A DNA stretch of 64,000 bases from Myxococcota bacterium (lineage in GTDB: Bacteria; Myxococcota_A; Polyangia; Polyangiales; JANWZI01). Made by a program: the position numbers and the translations under genes. Each line of letters starts with the position of its first letter. Within the stretch, counting starts at the first letter, position 1. Below are positions 8,984-19,304 of the stretch, piece by piece. The stretch is taken from assembly GCA_025054695.1 (NCBI GenBank), contig JANWZI010000004.1, positions 37,311 through 101,310 on the forward strand, read 5' to 3'. The notes under the pieces are model-generated. The model worked only from the letters and a program-made list of their open reading frames with translations. It was not told where the DNA came from and made no database searches.

Positions 8984-10606
8984 TCACGGTCGCGTCGGGT
9001 CGACGCACTCCATGTCGGCGCAAAAGCCGAGGTCCTCGCGACACACGGACCCCGCCGGACACGCGCGCCCCGGCCCCGCGCACGGAATCGCGTCCGGCTG
9101 GCAGTAGAGCCGCAGCTCGACGCCAGGCCGTCGCGAGCCGGGCGCCCACGCGATCTGTCCGCGTCCGGGCGGGCACAACCGCCGCACCTCGTCCGACGTC
9201 CAGTCGAAGTACCAGCCCGCGCCACCGGACGGCCGACCATCGGCGTCCACGGGCAGTTGCGCGACGCGGCAACGCGTGCGGCCGTCCGAGTCGCGTCCGA
9301 CGAGCTGGCGTCCCGGCACCCCGCAGTCCGGCGCGTCGGACAGCTCGTGCAGCTCGCACGGCACGCGCCCCTCGATGTCCGGAGCCAGATCCCGCTCGAT
9401 GCACGAGACGGCGAGCACCTGACCGATGCGGGCCACGATCGCGCGTGCGACGGGCGTGAAGTCCGCCTGACAGATGGACTGGACGATGCCGTGCGAGGCC
9501 CCTCCCGAAGGCACACTGCGGCCGCTGCCGTCGAGTCCCGTCTGCAACGCGGAGGCCACGGCCACGATGCGCCGTGGCGGCATCGCGACACCCCGCCCGG
9601 GCACGTCGCAGCTCGGCACCAGACCCATCCCGGACGGATCGGGCCGCTCCTGCATGCGCGGGTCCGCGAGGATGCGCGCGAAGTAATCGTACGTCTCCGG
9701 CGGCGGATCCCCGACGCCGTCGACGAGGTCGACGGGAACGCCGGTGATCGCCGCGAACAGCAACAAACCGGGCTCGTCCGCGCGCAACGCGCGAAGCCCG
9801 TCGACGTATCGCGCAATCGGATGCACCGCCGACGGATAGAGGAAGCAGCGCAGGTTCATGTCGCCGGGGTAGACGGTCGTGAACGGCGCGAACAGCTCGG
9901 GGTCGGCGACCGAACAGTCCTCTTCGTCCGTGAGCATGACGATCGCGAGCAGCGAGTCGGGGCGCAGGAACCCCGCGTTGGCCCCGTCGCCGTGTCCTCG
10001 TGTCCCTGCCTGGAAGCGCAGCGGCGAGCTCGACGGCGTCAGCGCCTTCAGAACGGCCTCGAGCTGTTGCTCGAATCCGCAGCCGCCGGTGCCGCGGCGC
10101 GCGACGCACGAGACGTCGCGCGCGAACGCGTCGGGCTCCACGCCCGGGGAGTACGACAGGACGCTCGGGTAGCGCGGACCGCAGCCCCGGCCCACCGGCG
10201 CGTCGGTGCGCAGCACGCCATCGTCGCCGAATAACGGCTCGTGACACGTGGGCACTCTGTGACCGCCGGTGCCCATGTCGGGCGTGATGACCCCCACGTG
10301 CAGGTCCTGCACGGGACGAAAATCCACAACGCCGTCGTCGTCCGCGTCCCCCGTGACCAGCGCGCGCACCAGGCGCGGGATCTGCTCGGCGAGCGAGGCC
10401 TGCTCCTCGGCCATCGAGCCGGAGTTGTCGACCATCAGCAGCAGGTCGACGCGATCGACCTCACGCACCGTCTCGCGCCGGACCGATTCGACCGCCTCGA
10501 GATGGCACCAGGCATCCGGCCTCTCGTGCGACAGGTAACAGCCCGTGGCCGCCCAGAGCGCGACGGCGGCGCCGCGACGAGCGAACCGTATTTCCGAGTG
10601 CATCAT
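8984..10606 (-). CDS. von Willebrand factor A domain lipoprotein
   Basis: MMHSEIRFARRGAAVALWAATGC lipobox; VDLLLMVDNSGSMAEEQ MIDAS motif. The longer ORF start at 10783 lies inside the array and is unlikely. Confidence 0.8.
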   Translation of the reverse strand: MMHSEIRFARRGAAVALWAATGCYLSHERPDAWCHLEAVESVRRETVREVDRVDLLLMVDNSGSMAEEQASLAEQIPRLVRALVTGDADDDGVVDFRPVQDLHVGVITPDMGTGGHRVPTCHEPLFGDDGVLRTDAPVGRGCGPRYPSVLSYSPGVEPDAFARDVSCVARRGTGGCGFEQQLEAVLKALTPSSSPLRFQAGTRGHGDGANAGFLRPDSLLAIVMLTDEEDCSVADPELFAPFTTVYPGDMNLRCFLYPSAVHPIARYVDGLRALRADEPGLLLFAAITGVPVDLVDGVGDPPPETYDYFARILADPRMQERPDPSGMGLVPSCDVPGRGVAMPPRRIVAVASALQTGLDGSGRSVPSGGASHGIVQSICQADFTPVARAIVARIGQVLAVSCIERDLAPDIEGRVPCELHELSDAPDCGVPGRQLVGRDSDGRTRCRVAQLPVDADGRPSGGAGWYFDWTSDEVRRLCPPGRGQIAWAPGSRRPGVELRLYCQPDAIPCAGPGRACPAGSVCREDLGFCADMECVDPTRP

Positions 10607-13600
10607 CGGAGCCCCGTTTCCACCTCGAGGATGGCGCGGTCGGGACCCTTCGTCGAATGGCCTCGACGTTTGCCACGGTCCTTCGAGGCCTCGATTCGCG
10701 TTCCGCGTCCGCGTCCGAGCCCGAGTCCGACTCCGAGCCGGAGCCCGATTCCGATTCCAAGTCCGATTCCGAGCCCGAGCCAAAGCCTGAGTCCGAGGGC
10801 CGCGCGGGGCTTCGACGCGCCCGCCGCGCTTGGGTCACTCGATCTCGCCTGGCACGCCATCTGGAGCTCATCGAGGAGCGTGCGCAACTCGGTGACGAGC
10901 ATTTGCGCCGCGTCGCTGGATACCTTCACCGTGAAGTCCACACCGACGTCGATCCCGCCGCCCTGCGCGTGCGTCCTGAGCTTGGGCCACAGCCTCACGC
11001 CCAGACGATTCCAGGATTCCGAGGGAATGCGCCCACGTACGCGGAGGGTGCGCAGCTCCGCGCTCGGCCCCGACTCGTATCGAATTTCCGCCTGCTCGGC
11101 CGTGCCGCTCGGTGCAGCGAAAGGCCGCGGGTCGCGGGCCGGCTCCGGCCCCGGGACGGCCGAAAGGGGCGCCTGCACCGCAGCGCCCGATTTGAGCCTC
11201 CTGGCCTCGTCGCGGCGGAGCAGGAACAGCCCCGGCTCGAACGCGACCTCGTCGGGGGAGAGCGGTTCCTCGAACCAGACGCGGTCGTAGCCCCCGTCGG
11301 CCCGCGGCCCCGAGGCCAGGCCGAACTCCCCCTTTTGGACGAGCTCGACGATCTTGGCGCGAAGCACGGCCTCCGGGTTCTCGAGGCGCGTGAGCGAGCC
11401 GTCGAGGAAGCTCTGTCGCAAACTCGGCAACGCCCAGGCCCCCGAAGCGCGCAGCGCCGGCGGCCAGTTGCGATCGAGGTAGCCGGCGCCGATGGACGCG
11501 CTCACCAAAGCCTCGGATTGGAGGGCCGCGAGCACGCGCGCACCGAGCGTGACGTGCGCCGAGACATGACCCGCGCCGAGGTCGAGGACCCGTAGCCCGT
11601 CGGGTTCCTGGGGATCGGCGAGCACCACGTAGCGATACGACGCCCACACCTCGTCGCGCGCCGCCTCGCCGGCCTCCCGCAGGCTCGTTCTCAATTCCTC
11701 GCGCTGGCTCGCGCCGAGCTCGTCCCCCAGCACCCCCTCCGCCACCTCCCGCTCGACGCGCTTCCACGCGAGCTCGAGCTCGACCTTCTCCTGAAGCTCG
11801 CGCCCCGGTTTTTTGACGCACCAAACGAGTGCCGCGGGGTACAGGCGTGGCGCATTGCCACGCCGTTTCGTCCACTCCGCGATCTGCGCGCGCAGCGGTT
11901 CGCCCCCCGTCCACGCGCGATCGGGATCGACGACGACGAGCGTCAGACGCGGTCCATCGGGCACGTCGGCCCCGTCGGCGGGAAACGTCACGACGGGCAC
12001 CGGTGCGCCGCGCCGGAACTGCTCCTCGACGAGCTTGCGGACGGCCGGCTTGACGTCCTTCTCCTCGTCGAGCGAGGCGCGCCGGTCGTTGACGACTTTC
12101 TTGAGCGTGAACTGATGGCCGATTCGGAAGCCGTCCGTCCCCACCCGCCGGACGTAATAGGCGCGCTCCTGCAAGGCCGTCGCGGCGTTGTCGATCGAGG
12201 TCGTGTCGAGCCCCGGCTCGCCCAGCGCGAAGCGCAGCTCCGGCAAATGGGCACTCTTATCCGTTTGGCCGCCGGACGATTCGCACAGAATCGCCGTGCC
12301 CACGCGCCGATGGATGTCGCGCAGCGGCCCGCGGTGGTCCGCGTCGAGCGCCCGCGCGTGCGCGTGCTCGCCGGCGATGTCCGCTTCGATCGCCACGACG
12401 AGCCGCGACTCGCCGAGCTGGCCGAGCACGACGCTGCGGAAACCGGGCTCGTCGAGCGGCGCCGAGCCCAGCGTGATGAGCGGCTCGTTGCGCGCCTTGC
12501 GAAAGCCGTCGGCCGCGGCGAACGCGACCCACTGCGCCAGCATCGCGAGCGTGCCGCGCGTCTGTTGGTACTGCGGCAACGATTGCCACTTGCGTTGAAA
12601 GACCGACAGCGTGGCCGGATGAAACGGATACGACGCCTCGAAGCGCCGCGCGAGCTGCTCCCGCGCCTTGGCCTCAGTCGCGGCGGAGTCGACGGCCGTC
12701 CATTCGGGCGGCAACTGGGCGCGGCGCTCGAAGCACCAGTCGGCGAATTGGCGCGCGACGTGTCGGCGCGTGCGCTCGCCGCCGAGGTCCTCGAACAGCC
12801 GCCGGCGCACGACCTCGGCGATCTCGGCTTCGTCGTTGACGATGAGGTCCCGGGCGACGCGCCGCACCACTTTGGCGATGCGATCTTGCCACTGCACGTC
12901 CCAATCGGTCATCTCGACCTGGCTCCGCGGCAGGGAAACGACGCACGCGCCGTGCGTAATGCTCGTCGCCGCCACGGTTAGATTCTGGATGAAGGCGTGA
13001 AACGGCTCCGCGTGAGCCCGGTGTCGATTGATGTAGTTGAGCACCTCGTCGAAGAGCACGAGCACGGGCGCGTCGGCGGCGGCGAACAGCCGGGAAATCG
13101 CCTCGGTGCCGGGCGCGGTCGTCTTCGCCGCCGGGCCGAGCGCCGCGACCCCTGCTTCCCCCGCGAGCTGGAGCGCGAGATCGATCCACGGCGTCTCGAC
13201 ACCCGGCTTCGGGTCCCACGCGTTGCCGACGAACACCGCCACCTTGGCCTTCGGCACGATCGCCAGCCCCGCCTCGCGCAGCATGTCGGCCACGCCCGGC
13301 AGACTCGCCGCCGCCTCGCCGTGCTTGGCGAGGTGATAGAGCGCGGTCAACGTGTGCGTCTTGCCGCCGCCGAACTGCGTGATGAGCGTGAGAACGGGCG
13401 CCGTGCTCGCGGTGCGCCCGGCCAGCCGCTGCAGCACCATCGCGCAGTGCTGCCGCAGCGCGCGGGTGAAGCACGTGCGCGCGAAAAACTGGACCGGATC
13501 GCGGTAATCCTCGGGGGCCGTGCCGGCGACGACCTGCTCGAGCGCGATCGCGAACTCGTCGGGATTGAACGAGCGCCCTTCTCGGACTTCTTTGCGCAGT

Positions 13601-13626
13601 GTGCAGACGCGGTACCAGGGTTCCAT
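10603..13626 (-). CDS. DUF499-family P-loop ATPase (COG1483-like; defence-associated), with C-terminus read through repeat array 2
   Basis: LTLITQFGGGKTHTLTALYHLAK Walker A context characteristic of DUF499; VLVLFDEVLNYI Walker B; 1007 aa. C-terminal tail LGLRLWLGLGIGLGIGIGLRLGVGLGLG is array-encoded. Confidence 0.85.
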   Translation of the reverse strand: MEPWYRVCTLRKEVREGRSFNPDEFAIALEQVVAGTAPEDYRDPVQFFARTCFTRALRQHCAMVLQRLAGRTASTAPVLTLITQFGGGKTHTLTALYHLAKHGEAAASLPGVADMLREAGLAIVPKAKVAVFVGNAWDPKPGVETPWIDLALQLAGEAGVAALGPAAKTTAPGTEAISRLFAAADAPVLVLFDEVLNYINRHRAHAEPFHAFIQNLTVAATSITHGACVVSLPRSQVEMTDWDVQWQDRIAKVVRRVARDLIVNDEAEIAEVVRRRLFEDLGGERTRRHVARQFADWCFERRAQLPPEWTAVDSAATEAKAREQLARRFEASYPFHPATLSVFQRKWQSLPQYQQTRGTLAMLAQWVAFAAADGFRKARNEPLITLGSAPLDEPGFRSVVLGQLGESRLVVAIEADIAGEHAHARALDADHRGPLRDIHRRVGTAILCESSGGQTDKSAHLPELRFALGEPGLDTTSIDNAATALQERAYYVRRVGTDGFRIGHQFTLKKVVNDRRASLDEEKDVKPAVRKLVEEQFRRGAPVPVVTFPADGADVPDGPRLTLVVVDPDRAWTGGEPLRAQIAEWTKRRGNAPRLYPAALVWCVKKPGRELQEKVELELAWKRVEREVAEGVLGDELGASQREELRTSLREAGEAARDEVWASYRYVVLADPQEPDGLRVLDLGAGHVSAHVTLGARVLAALQSEALVSASIGAGYLDRNWPPALRASGAWALPSLRQSFLDGSLTRLENPEAVLRAKIVELVQKGEFGLASGPRADGGYDRVWFEEPLSPDEVAFEPGLFLLRRDEARRLKSGAAVQAPLSAVPGPEPARDPRPFAAPSGTAEQAEIRYESGPSAELRTLRVRGRIPSESWNRLGVRLWPKLRTHAQGGGIDVGVDFTVKVSSDAAQMLVTELRTLLDELQMACQARSSDPSAAGASKPRAALGLRLWLGLGIGLGIGIGLRLGVGLGLGRGRGTRIEASKDRGKRRGHSTKGPDRAILEVETGLR
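10697..10800. repeat. Array 2 of (CTCGGN)n, + strand orientation NCCGAG
   Basis: Direct reading: gcgtccgagcccgagtccgactccgagccggagcccgattccg... Confidence 0.9.
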
Positions 13627-13819
13627 GCAATCGCTCCAATCGATCGGCAGGCGCGGCGGACGGCGGTTCGGCCACGCCGGGGCACGCCTCGAGCCCGTTT
13701 CCGAGCCGTGAGCTGGCGAGCCGCACCCGTGAGGTGGGCTCGAGTGTACGCGTACGGCCGCGGCGCGTCGATGCGCGCGAGGCCGACGAGTGCCGAGCGA
13801 AGCGCCGCGCCACGCACGG

Positions 13820-16800
13820 CTACCTCGGCACCGCGAGCAGCATCGCGTCGAGCAGCCGCTTCTCTTCGCTTTCCTTCGGGTAGAGCGCGGAAAGCGCGTT
13901 GGCGAGCCGCAGAAAATCCGGGCCGCGCTCCTGTTCGGCCCCGATCAGCGCGCGCAGTGCCTGCGCCTGCCCGCCGGCTTGGAGCAACATCGCCGCGTGC
14001 ACGCGGTCGAGCGTCGTCGGCTCCCGGCGTGCCGCGGGCTCGGCCGCAGGCCGCCGCGCACGCCCGGCACGAGCGGTCCGTTCGCCTTGCCGACGGTCGC
14101 CGCGCCCCACCTCGGGCGCTGCGGCCCCATCGTCACCGAACAACGCGAGCTGCGGTTGGCGCGCCGCCCAGGCCTGCTGCTCGAGCATGGCCGCGAGCCG
14201 ATCCGCGCCTGCGTCGCCGAAGAGCTGGTTTGCGCGCTCGGCGACCGGCAGCAGACGCACGAGGCCCTTGCGCGTTTCGATGACCCGGCCCTCCCAGCGC
14301 GCGAGGTCGATGCCGAGCGGCTGCGCGAAGCGGCGCACGACGTCGAAGGCCAGCGTGTAGCCCTTCGCCGCGCCGCGCGGGCTTTCCGCGTCATCTTCGT
14401 CCTCGTCGCTTGCTTCGTCGTCCTCTTCTTCTTCGGTGGCGCCGCTCGTTTCCGGTTGCTCGCCGTTCGTCGCTTGAAGCGTCCAGAGAAAAAGCGCCGT
14501 CAGCCGCGCGTCTTCCTCGAGCGCCCCTGTGGCCCCGTTGCGCGCGCGGCTCGGCGCTTCCGAGCACCTGCTCGAGCGCGGCGCGGCCGACCACTTCCCA
14601 AACCTTTTCGAGATACTCGCCAAGCGTCACTTCGCGCCCTTCCGCGGATTCCACCCGCGCGTAGCGGCTCTAGATCTCGAGCGCCGGGCCGATGCACGCG
14701 AACACGAGGTCCGCCCCGCGAATGCCCTCGCCCTGTAGCCGCTCCATCCAATCCGCGACGCGCCTCGGCAGCTCGCGCAGCACCTGCGCCCAGTCGCCCA
14801 CACCCGCATCCTCGGGGCGCGGGCGGCAAATGAGGTGGACGCTGGTGGCGAGGGCGGCAGATTCTTGCGAACGTAGGCGGCCCGGCCGCTCCGTCGCAAT
14901 CGGCCAGGAGCCGGTGATCGTCCATCCGCCCTTGATCATGCCGGACAGCAGCGCCTCCCAGCCTTCGGTGGTCTTGTGGGCGAAGACGACCGCGCCGATG
15001 CCGTCTTCCTTCAGCACCCGCCGGCCTTCCGCAAACGCCTTGGCCATCGCTTCTTCGTAGAACGCCTTGTCCTTGGGGCGAGCGTCCTTTGTGCTCGAGC
15101 GCTCATTTTGAACCGCCTCGCCCGCCTTGGGGGTCAACGGATTGGATGAGTCCCACGGATCCTTCAAAAGCGGATGCCCCGGCAGCGCCCGCTTGAGCCA
15201 AACGAAGAAGAAATCCGACAGATCCGCGTAAGGAACGGCGTCGTAGTAAGGAGGGTCGGTGAACCACACCGTGACCGCCGCATCTGGCACTGGATGGTGC
15301 GTTGCAGCGGCCGGATGAACATGCCCCTGGAGGCGACCTGCGCTTCTTGATGCCTTCATTACCTCGAGCATTGTCTCGATCAGCTCGGGAAACTCCTCTT
15401 CGCCTGTTACAGGTACCATCTCGAGAAAATCCCAGACGATTGGCAGCGCGTGCCGCGCAAATGTACCGCGCGGCGCCTGGGTGCTCGATATCCATGACAC
15501 AAGTGAAGATAGGCGCTCAGCTTGCTTGGAAATTGCAAGCGCCAACGCCTCCATCACCGCTTCGCTCTGCGCGCTTTGCGTCTTGCCGGGCAACTCCCCC
15601 ACCCGCCGCCCCAACGTCACCAACGCCACCTTCTGCCGCGCCGCAAACAGATCCCCCCACTGGAGCATGCCGTAGCGCTGTACCCGGAAACCCAGCGTCC
15701 CTACCGGCGGCAGCGGCTCATCCGGCACGGGGCACAGCCCCTTCCGGCCGCCCCGCTCCCAGTCGGAGAGCAGCTCGGCGAGGCGCTCCTGCGCCTTGCG
15801 CACGGCTTCGTAGTCGCGCTCGGTCGGCAGCCGGTAATGGCGCCCGGCTTCGCCGGGCCTCAGCGTCACGACCGCCAGCAGCCGCGCCCCACCCGTGCGC
15901 CGCCCGTTCGCATCGAACACCACGTCCGCCCCGCCGCGCTGGGCGTAGAGCTGCGCGCGCACGCGCTCCGGCGGCAGCACCCTCCCGCAGGCGAGGCAGG
16001 TGGCCTTCGCGCGCGTGACGGTGCCCACGGGCACCTCGCGGTCCGACTTCGGCGCGAAGATGTCGAGCTCGACCCGTGGCGTCTCGCCGTCCCTTCGCTC
16101 GACGCGCCACCGCAGTGCCCGCGAACGGTTTGCCTTCTTGCACAGCCAGAACGAGCGCACGAGGGGAATCTCCGCCCCGCAGTTCGGCGCCTCGCAGCGC
16201 ACCGTGCGCGCCCACAGGTACGCGATCGGGGTCGCCCCATCGGGGTCGTGGGGATAGAGCTCCGCGAGCTCGTGCTCCGCCTGCCGTTTGATCTCGGCCC
16301 CGACGCGCCGCAGCTCCTCGGCGAGCTGCGGCCCGTGACGCGGGATGTCCTCAAGCATCACCTTGAGGATCAGGCAGGCGACGGGGTTCAGGTCGCTCGC
16401 AAACGCCTCGCAGCCGACGCGCAGCGCCTCGAGCGGAATCGACCCCCCGCCGGCGAACGGGTCGACCACGAGCGGCGGCTCGTACGCGCCGCCCTCCTCG
16501 GGCGCGTACGCCGCGCGCACGAGCGCCCGCGCGACCTCGAGATACGTCGGGTGAGCCGCGAGGTCCCAGTTGGCGAAGTCCGCAATGAAGCGAAGCAGCG
16601 CCCGGCGCAACTCTTCGTCCGTCGTGCCCGGGTTGCACCTCGGGACCTCGCGCAGCCGCCGGCGCGCCTCCGCCTTGAAGGAAGCCGGGCAGTGCGGGTC
16701 GCACGGATCGGGCCACAGCAGCGCGAGCAGCACCGCGCGGCACGAAGCAAGCGGCCGCCTCGCCCACCACAGGTGCAGCGTGCTCGGGTGCCCGTGCCGA

Positions 16801-16886
16801 ATCGACTTCTCGCGCGCCGCGTGCCGACTCACCTCCGCGATGGGAAAGTCCACCTCCGCCAGGCGCTTGCAGGCTTTGGGGATCAT
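13820..16886 (-). pseudogene. DUF1156-type adenine-specific DNA methylase, interrupted by an in-frame TAG and a downstream frameshift
   Basis: MIPKACKRLAEVDFPIAEVSRHAAREKSIRHGHPSTLHLWWARRPLASCRAVL start (ATG at 16886); VVDPFAGGGSIPLEALR; WFTDPPYYDAVPYADLSDFF. TAG at 14670-14672 (GPALEI*SRYARVESAEGREVTLGEYLEK). Frame changes at GCGCGCGC (14540-14548) into RNGATGALEEDARLTALFLWTLQ. Confidence 0.8.
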
Positions 16887-16936
16887 CGCCCGCCTCCCCG
16901 TTCGAACCTCATGGCAACGACTTTCGCCACTCCGCC

Positions 16937-17347
16937 CTACCGTGTCGCGCTCTCCGGACCCCAGCCCGCGTTTCCTCGTCGCATTACCGTGCGCACTGCG
17001 AAATTCCCTCGAGTACCGATTTCGAGCTTTCTCGCGATCCCAGGCTCGCACCCTCTAGCGGAAGACAGATACGCCTCCGGCAACGCAACGGCCATCGTCG
17101 TGAAGATGGTCCACGAACCGCGACTTCCCTCCGTAGCGCCGTCGGCGACGCTCCCGACCCTTTGCCTGGAATGCTTCGTCCCCTCCGCATGCAAACGGTC
17201 CCGCGACACCGCCGGATTCCCCATCATGGCCCGAGCACCCGAGGACCTTGCTGCGCCGTCGCACCCAACGAAACCGCTTCGATTGTCGATATCCCTCGGC
17301 GCCTCGCGAATCGATCCGACCTCACCGATTTGAATCGTCCCTACCAT
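16937..17347 (-). CDS. Small ORF of unknown function (136 aa) between rmuC and the DUF1156 gene
   Basis: Co-directional and overlaps the upstream 75 aa ORF by 7 nt. No recognised motif; could be decayed sequence. Confidence 0.3.
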   Translation of the reverse strand: MVGTIQIGEVGSIREAPRDIDNRSGFVGCDGAARSSGARAMMGNPAVSRDRLHAEGTKHSRQRVGSVADGATEGSRGSWTIFTTMAVALPEAYLSSARGCEPGIARKLEIGTRGNFAVRTVMRRGNAGWGPESATR

Positions 17348-17568
17348 CCCGACCCCTCACGCGTCCGCCCCTGCGGATAGCGCACCTCGGCGTCCTTTCG
17401 AACCCACGACCCCTCGGAGCCGCCGCGCGCGAAGCCACGATCGGTGGTCGTCGTCCCCAACGCCGCGTGCTGAAACATTCCACCCTCCAACTCCATCTCG
17501 ATCGCTTTCGAAGTCGCCTCGTCGCCCCAGCAGCCGCCGTTGCCGGCGTGGACTGCCGTGCCGATCAT
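17341..17568 (-). CDS. Small ORF of unknown function (75 aa) coupled to rmuC
   Basis: ATG overlaps the rmuC stop (ATGA at 17565-17568). No recognised motif. Confidence 0.3.
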   Translation of the reverse strand: MIGTAVHAGNGGCWGDEATSKAIEMELEGGMFQHAALGTTTTDRGFARGGSEGSWVRKDAEVRYPQGRTREGSGW

Positions 17569-18980
17569 CCCGCGTCGTCTTCTTTCAGCTCCGGTGCGAC
17601 CAGCGCACGAGGCGTCCCTTCCACCGGCACTAGACGCGGTATCTCGTCGCCGCTCGCGGCTCCCAAGTCCCTGAACTTTCGGGCCGCGGGCAGCACCTTC
17701 CTTTCCAGCGAACCAACCGCGTGGTTGTACGCCGCGTTGGCTTTCTCGAGCCCTTTGCCGATGTCCGCAAGGTGGTCGGCCATGGTTCTCATGCGCTCGT
17801 AGAGCTGTTTGCCGAACTCCCTGATCTGCTGGGCGTTCTCGGCGACTTCGTGCTGCCGCCAGCCATAGGCCACGGCGCGCAGCAGCGCGATCAGCGTCGT
17901 AGGGGTCGCCAGCACCACACGCTTACCCAAGGCGTACTCGATGAGCCCCTCGTCCGCCTCGATCGCCGCGCCGAAGAAGGATTCGCCCGGAATGAACATG
18001 ACCACGAAGTCCGGGGCCTTCGGAAACTGGTTCCAGTACTCCTTGGACGCGAGGCGATCCACATGACTGCGCACCTGCTGCGCGTGCCGCGCGACCGCTG
18101 CCCTGCGCTTCTCCTCGCTTTCCGCCTCGACGGCCTCGAGGTATGCGTCGAGCGCCACCTTCGCGTCCACCACGACTTCGCGTTCACCCGGGAGCCGGAC
18201 GACGAGGTCCGGACGTAGCCGTCCTTCCTCGGCCTGCACCGTCACCTGCTCGCTGAAATCACAATGTCTGGACATCCCCGCCAATTCGACGACGCGGCGC
18301 AGGGTCATCTCTCCCCAGCGGCCGCGTACGTCCGGTTTGCGAAGAGCATGGACCAAGTTCGCGGTTTCCTTCTGCAATTGCGCTTGGCTCGCCGACAAGC
18401 CGTTCAATTGGTTGGTCAGTTGCACGTACGCTTCCTGCCGGCTTTTTTCGATCGCTTGAACCTGTTCCTCGAATTTCTTGAGCGAGTCGGCGAGCGGCTT
18501 GACCAAGTTCTGAATCGCCTCCTCGCGCTTTCCGAGGTCCCACCGCGCCTCCGTCATGACCTTGTCGAGCGTTTCCTTCGCGAGCTTGAGGAATTCGCTC
18601 GAGCTCGTATTGAGCGTATCTGCGGCCAGCGCCTTGAACGTGTCCGAGAGCTTGGCCCGGGCCTCGTCCAAAAGCTTTTTCTCCTCCTGAAGCTGCCGGC
18701 CGGCCTCCGCAAGTTGCGTTTCCGCCCTCACCCGCGCGCTCGTTTCGGCGGCGCACTGCTCCCTGACCCTCGCAAGGTCCTCGGCGGCCTTGTGCTGCTG
18801 CGAACGCAGTTCGGCAAGGGTGCCTTCCAGCCCTTGAACGCGCCCCTCGGCGACGTTCGCCCGACGCTCGGCCTCCTCCACCTTCGCGGTCATGGCCCTC
18901 GTGGCCCGGGCGGACGCAACCACCCACGCCACGACGCCGCCGATGAGCGCGCCAGCCAGAGCGGAAAGGACGTGTTCCAT
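17565..18980 (-). CDS. rmuC: RmuC-family DNA recombination protein
   Basis: [22 protein letters not shown]-terminal TM, coiled coil, then [49 protein letters not shown] and [20 protein letters not shown] chosen at 18980 inside the longer ORF. Confidence 0.9.
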   Translation of the reverse strand: MEHVLSALAGALIGGVVAWVVASARATRAMTAKVEEAERRANVAEGRVQGLEGTLAELRSQQHKAAEDLARVREQCAAETSARVRAETQLAEAGRQLQEEKKLLDEARAKLSDTFKALAADTLNTSSSEFLKLAKETLDKVMTEARWDLGKREEAIQNLVKPLADSLKKFEEQVQAIEKSRQEAYVQLTNQLNGLSASQAQLQKETANLVHALRKPDVRGRWGEMTLRRVVELAGMSRHCDFSEQVTVQAEEGRLRPDLVVRLPGEREVVVDAKVALDAYLEAVEAESEEKRRAAVARHAQQVRSHVDRLASKEYWNQFPKAPDFVVMFIPGESFFGAAIEADEGLIEYALGKRVVLATPTTLIALLRAVAYGWRQHEVAENAQQIREFGKQLYERMRTMADHLADIGKGLEKANAAYNHAVGSLERKVLPAARKFRDLGAASGDEIPRLVPVEGTPRALVAPELKEDDAG

Positions 18981-19199
18981 GGTTGTTCTCCCTCGGGTGA
19001 CGACGTCTCGCGCTTCTGCTCCTTGCCTGCTTGCGCGGGCTTCGTCGGAGTATGCACCGAACGATCGCCAGACCCGCCGCGTTTCTCGTGCACGTGGTGG
19101 ACCTGCCTTCTTCGGTAGCGCTCGTGCTCCCCGACGACGCGCATGGCCGCAGCCTTTGGGTCGGACTGCCCCCGTGACACCGCCGTCGCTTCGCGCGCC

Positions 19200-19304
19200 C
19201 GATGGGACGGGACGCAGTTCGACTCCGCCGTCGGCGCGTGCCGGCTCGCCTCCGCGATGGGAAAGTCCCCTTCGTCGAGGCGCTTGGAGCGCTTTCGGGA
19301 TCAT
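19200..19304 (-). pseudogene. 5' remnant of a second DUF1156-type methylase
   Basis: ATGATCCCGAAAGCGCTCCAAGCGCCTCGACGAAGGGGACTTTCCCATCGCGGAGGCGAGCCGGCACGCG aligns with the start of the gene at 16886, sharing the 20-mer GGACTTTCCCATCGCGGAGG. It is frameshifted after about 5 codons. Its ATG overlaps the upstream stop. Confidence 0.75.

Noticed and set aside
8337-9107. 256 aa ORF with [12 protein letters not shown] repeats that looks like an acidic surface or biomineral protein
   Set aside because: The repeat is the (CTCGGN)n array, open in all frames; the non-repeat part is antisense to sat and no other array has a consistent coding frame.
14670-14672. UAG as pyrrolysine or programmed readthrough in the DUF1156 gene
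   Set aside because: No pyl genes are visible and a second lesion (frameshift) follows within about 130 bp, so loss of function is the simpler reading; not excluded.
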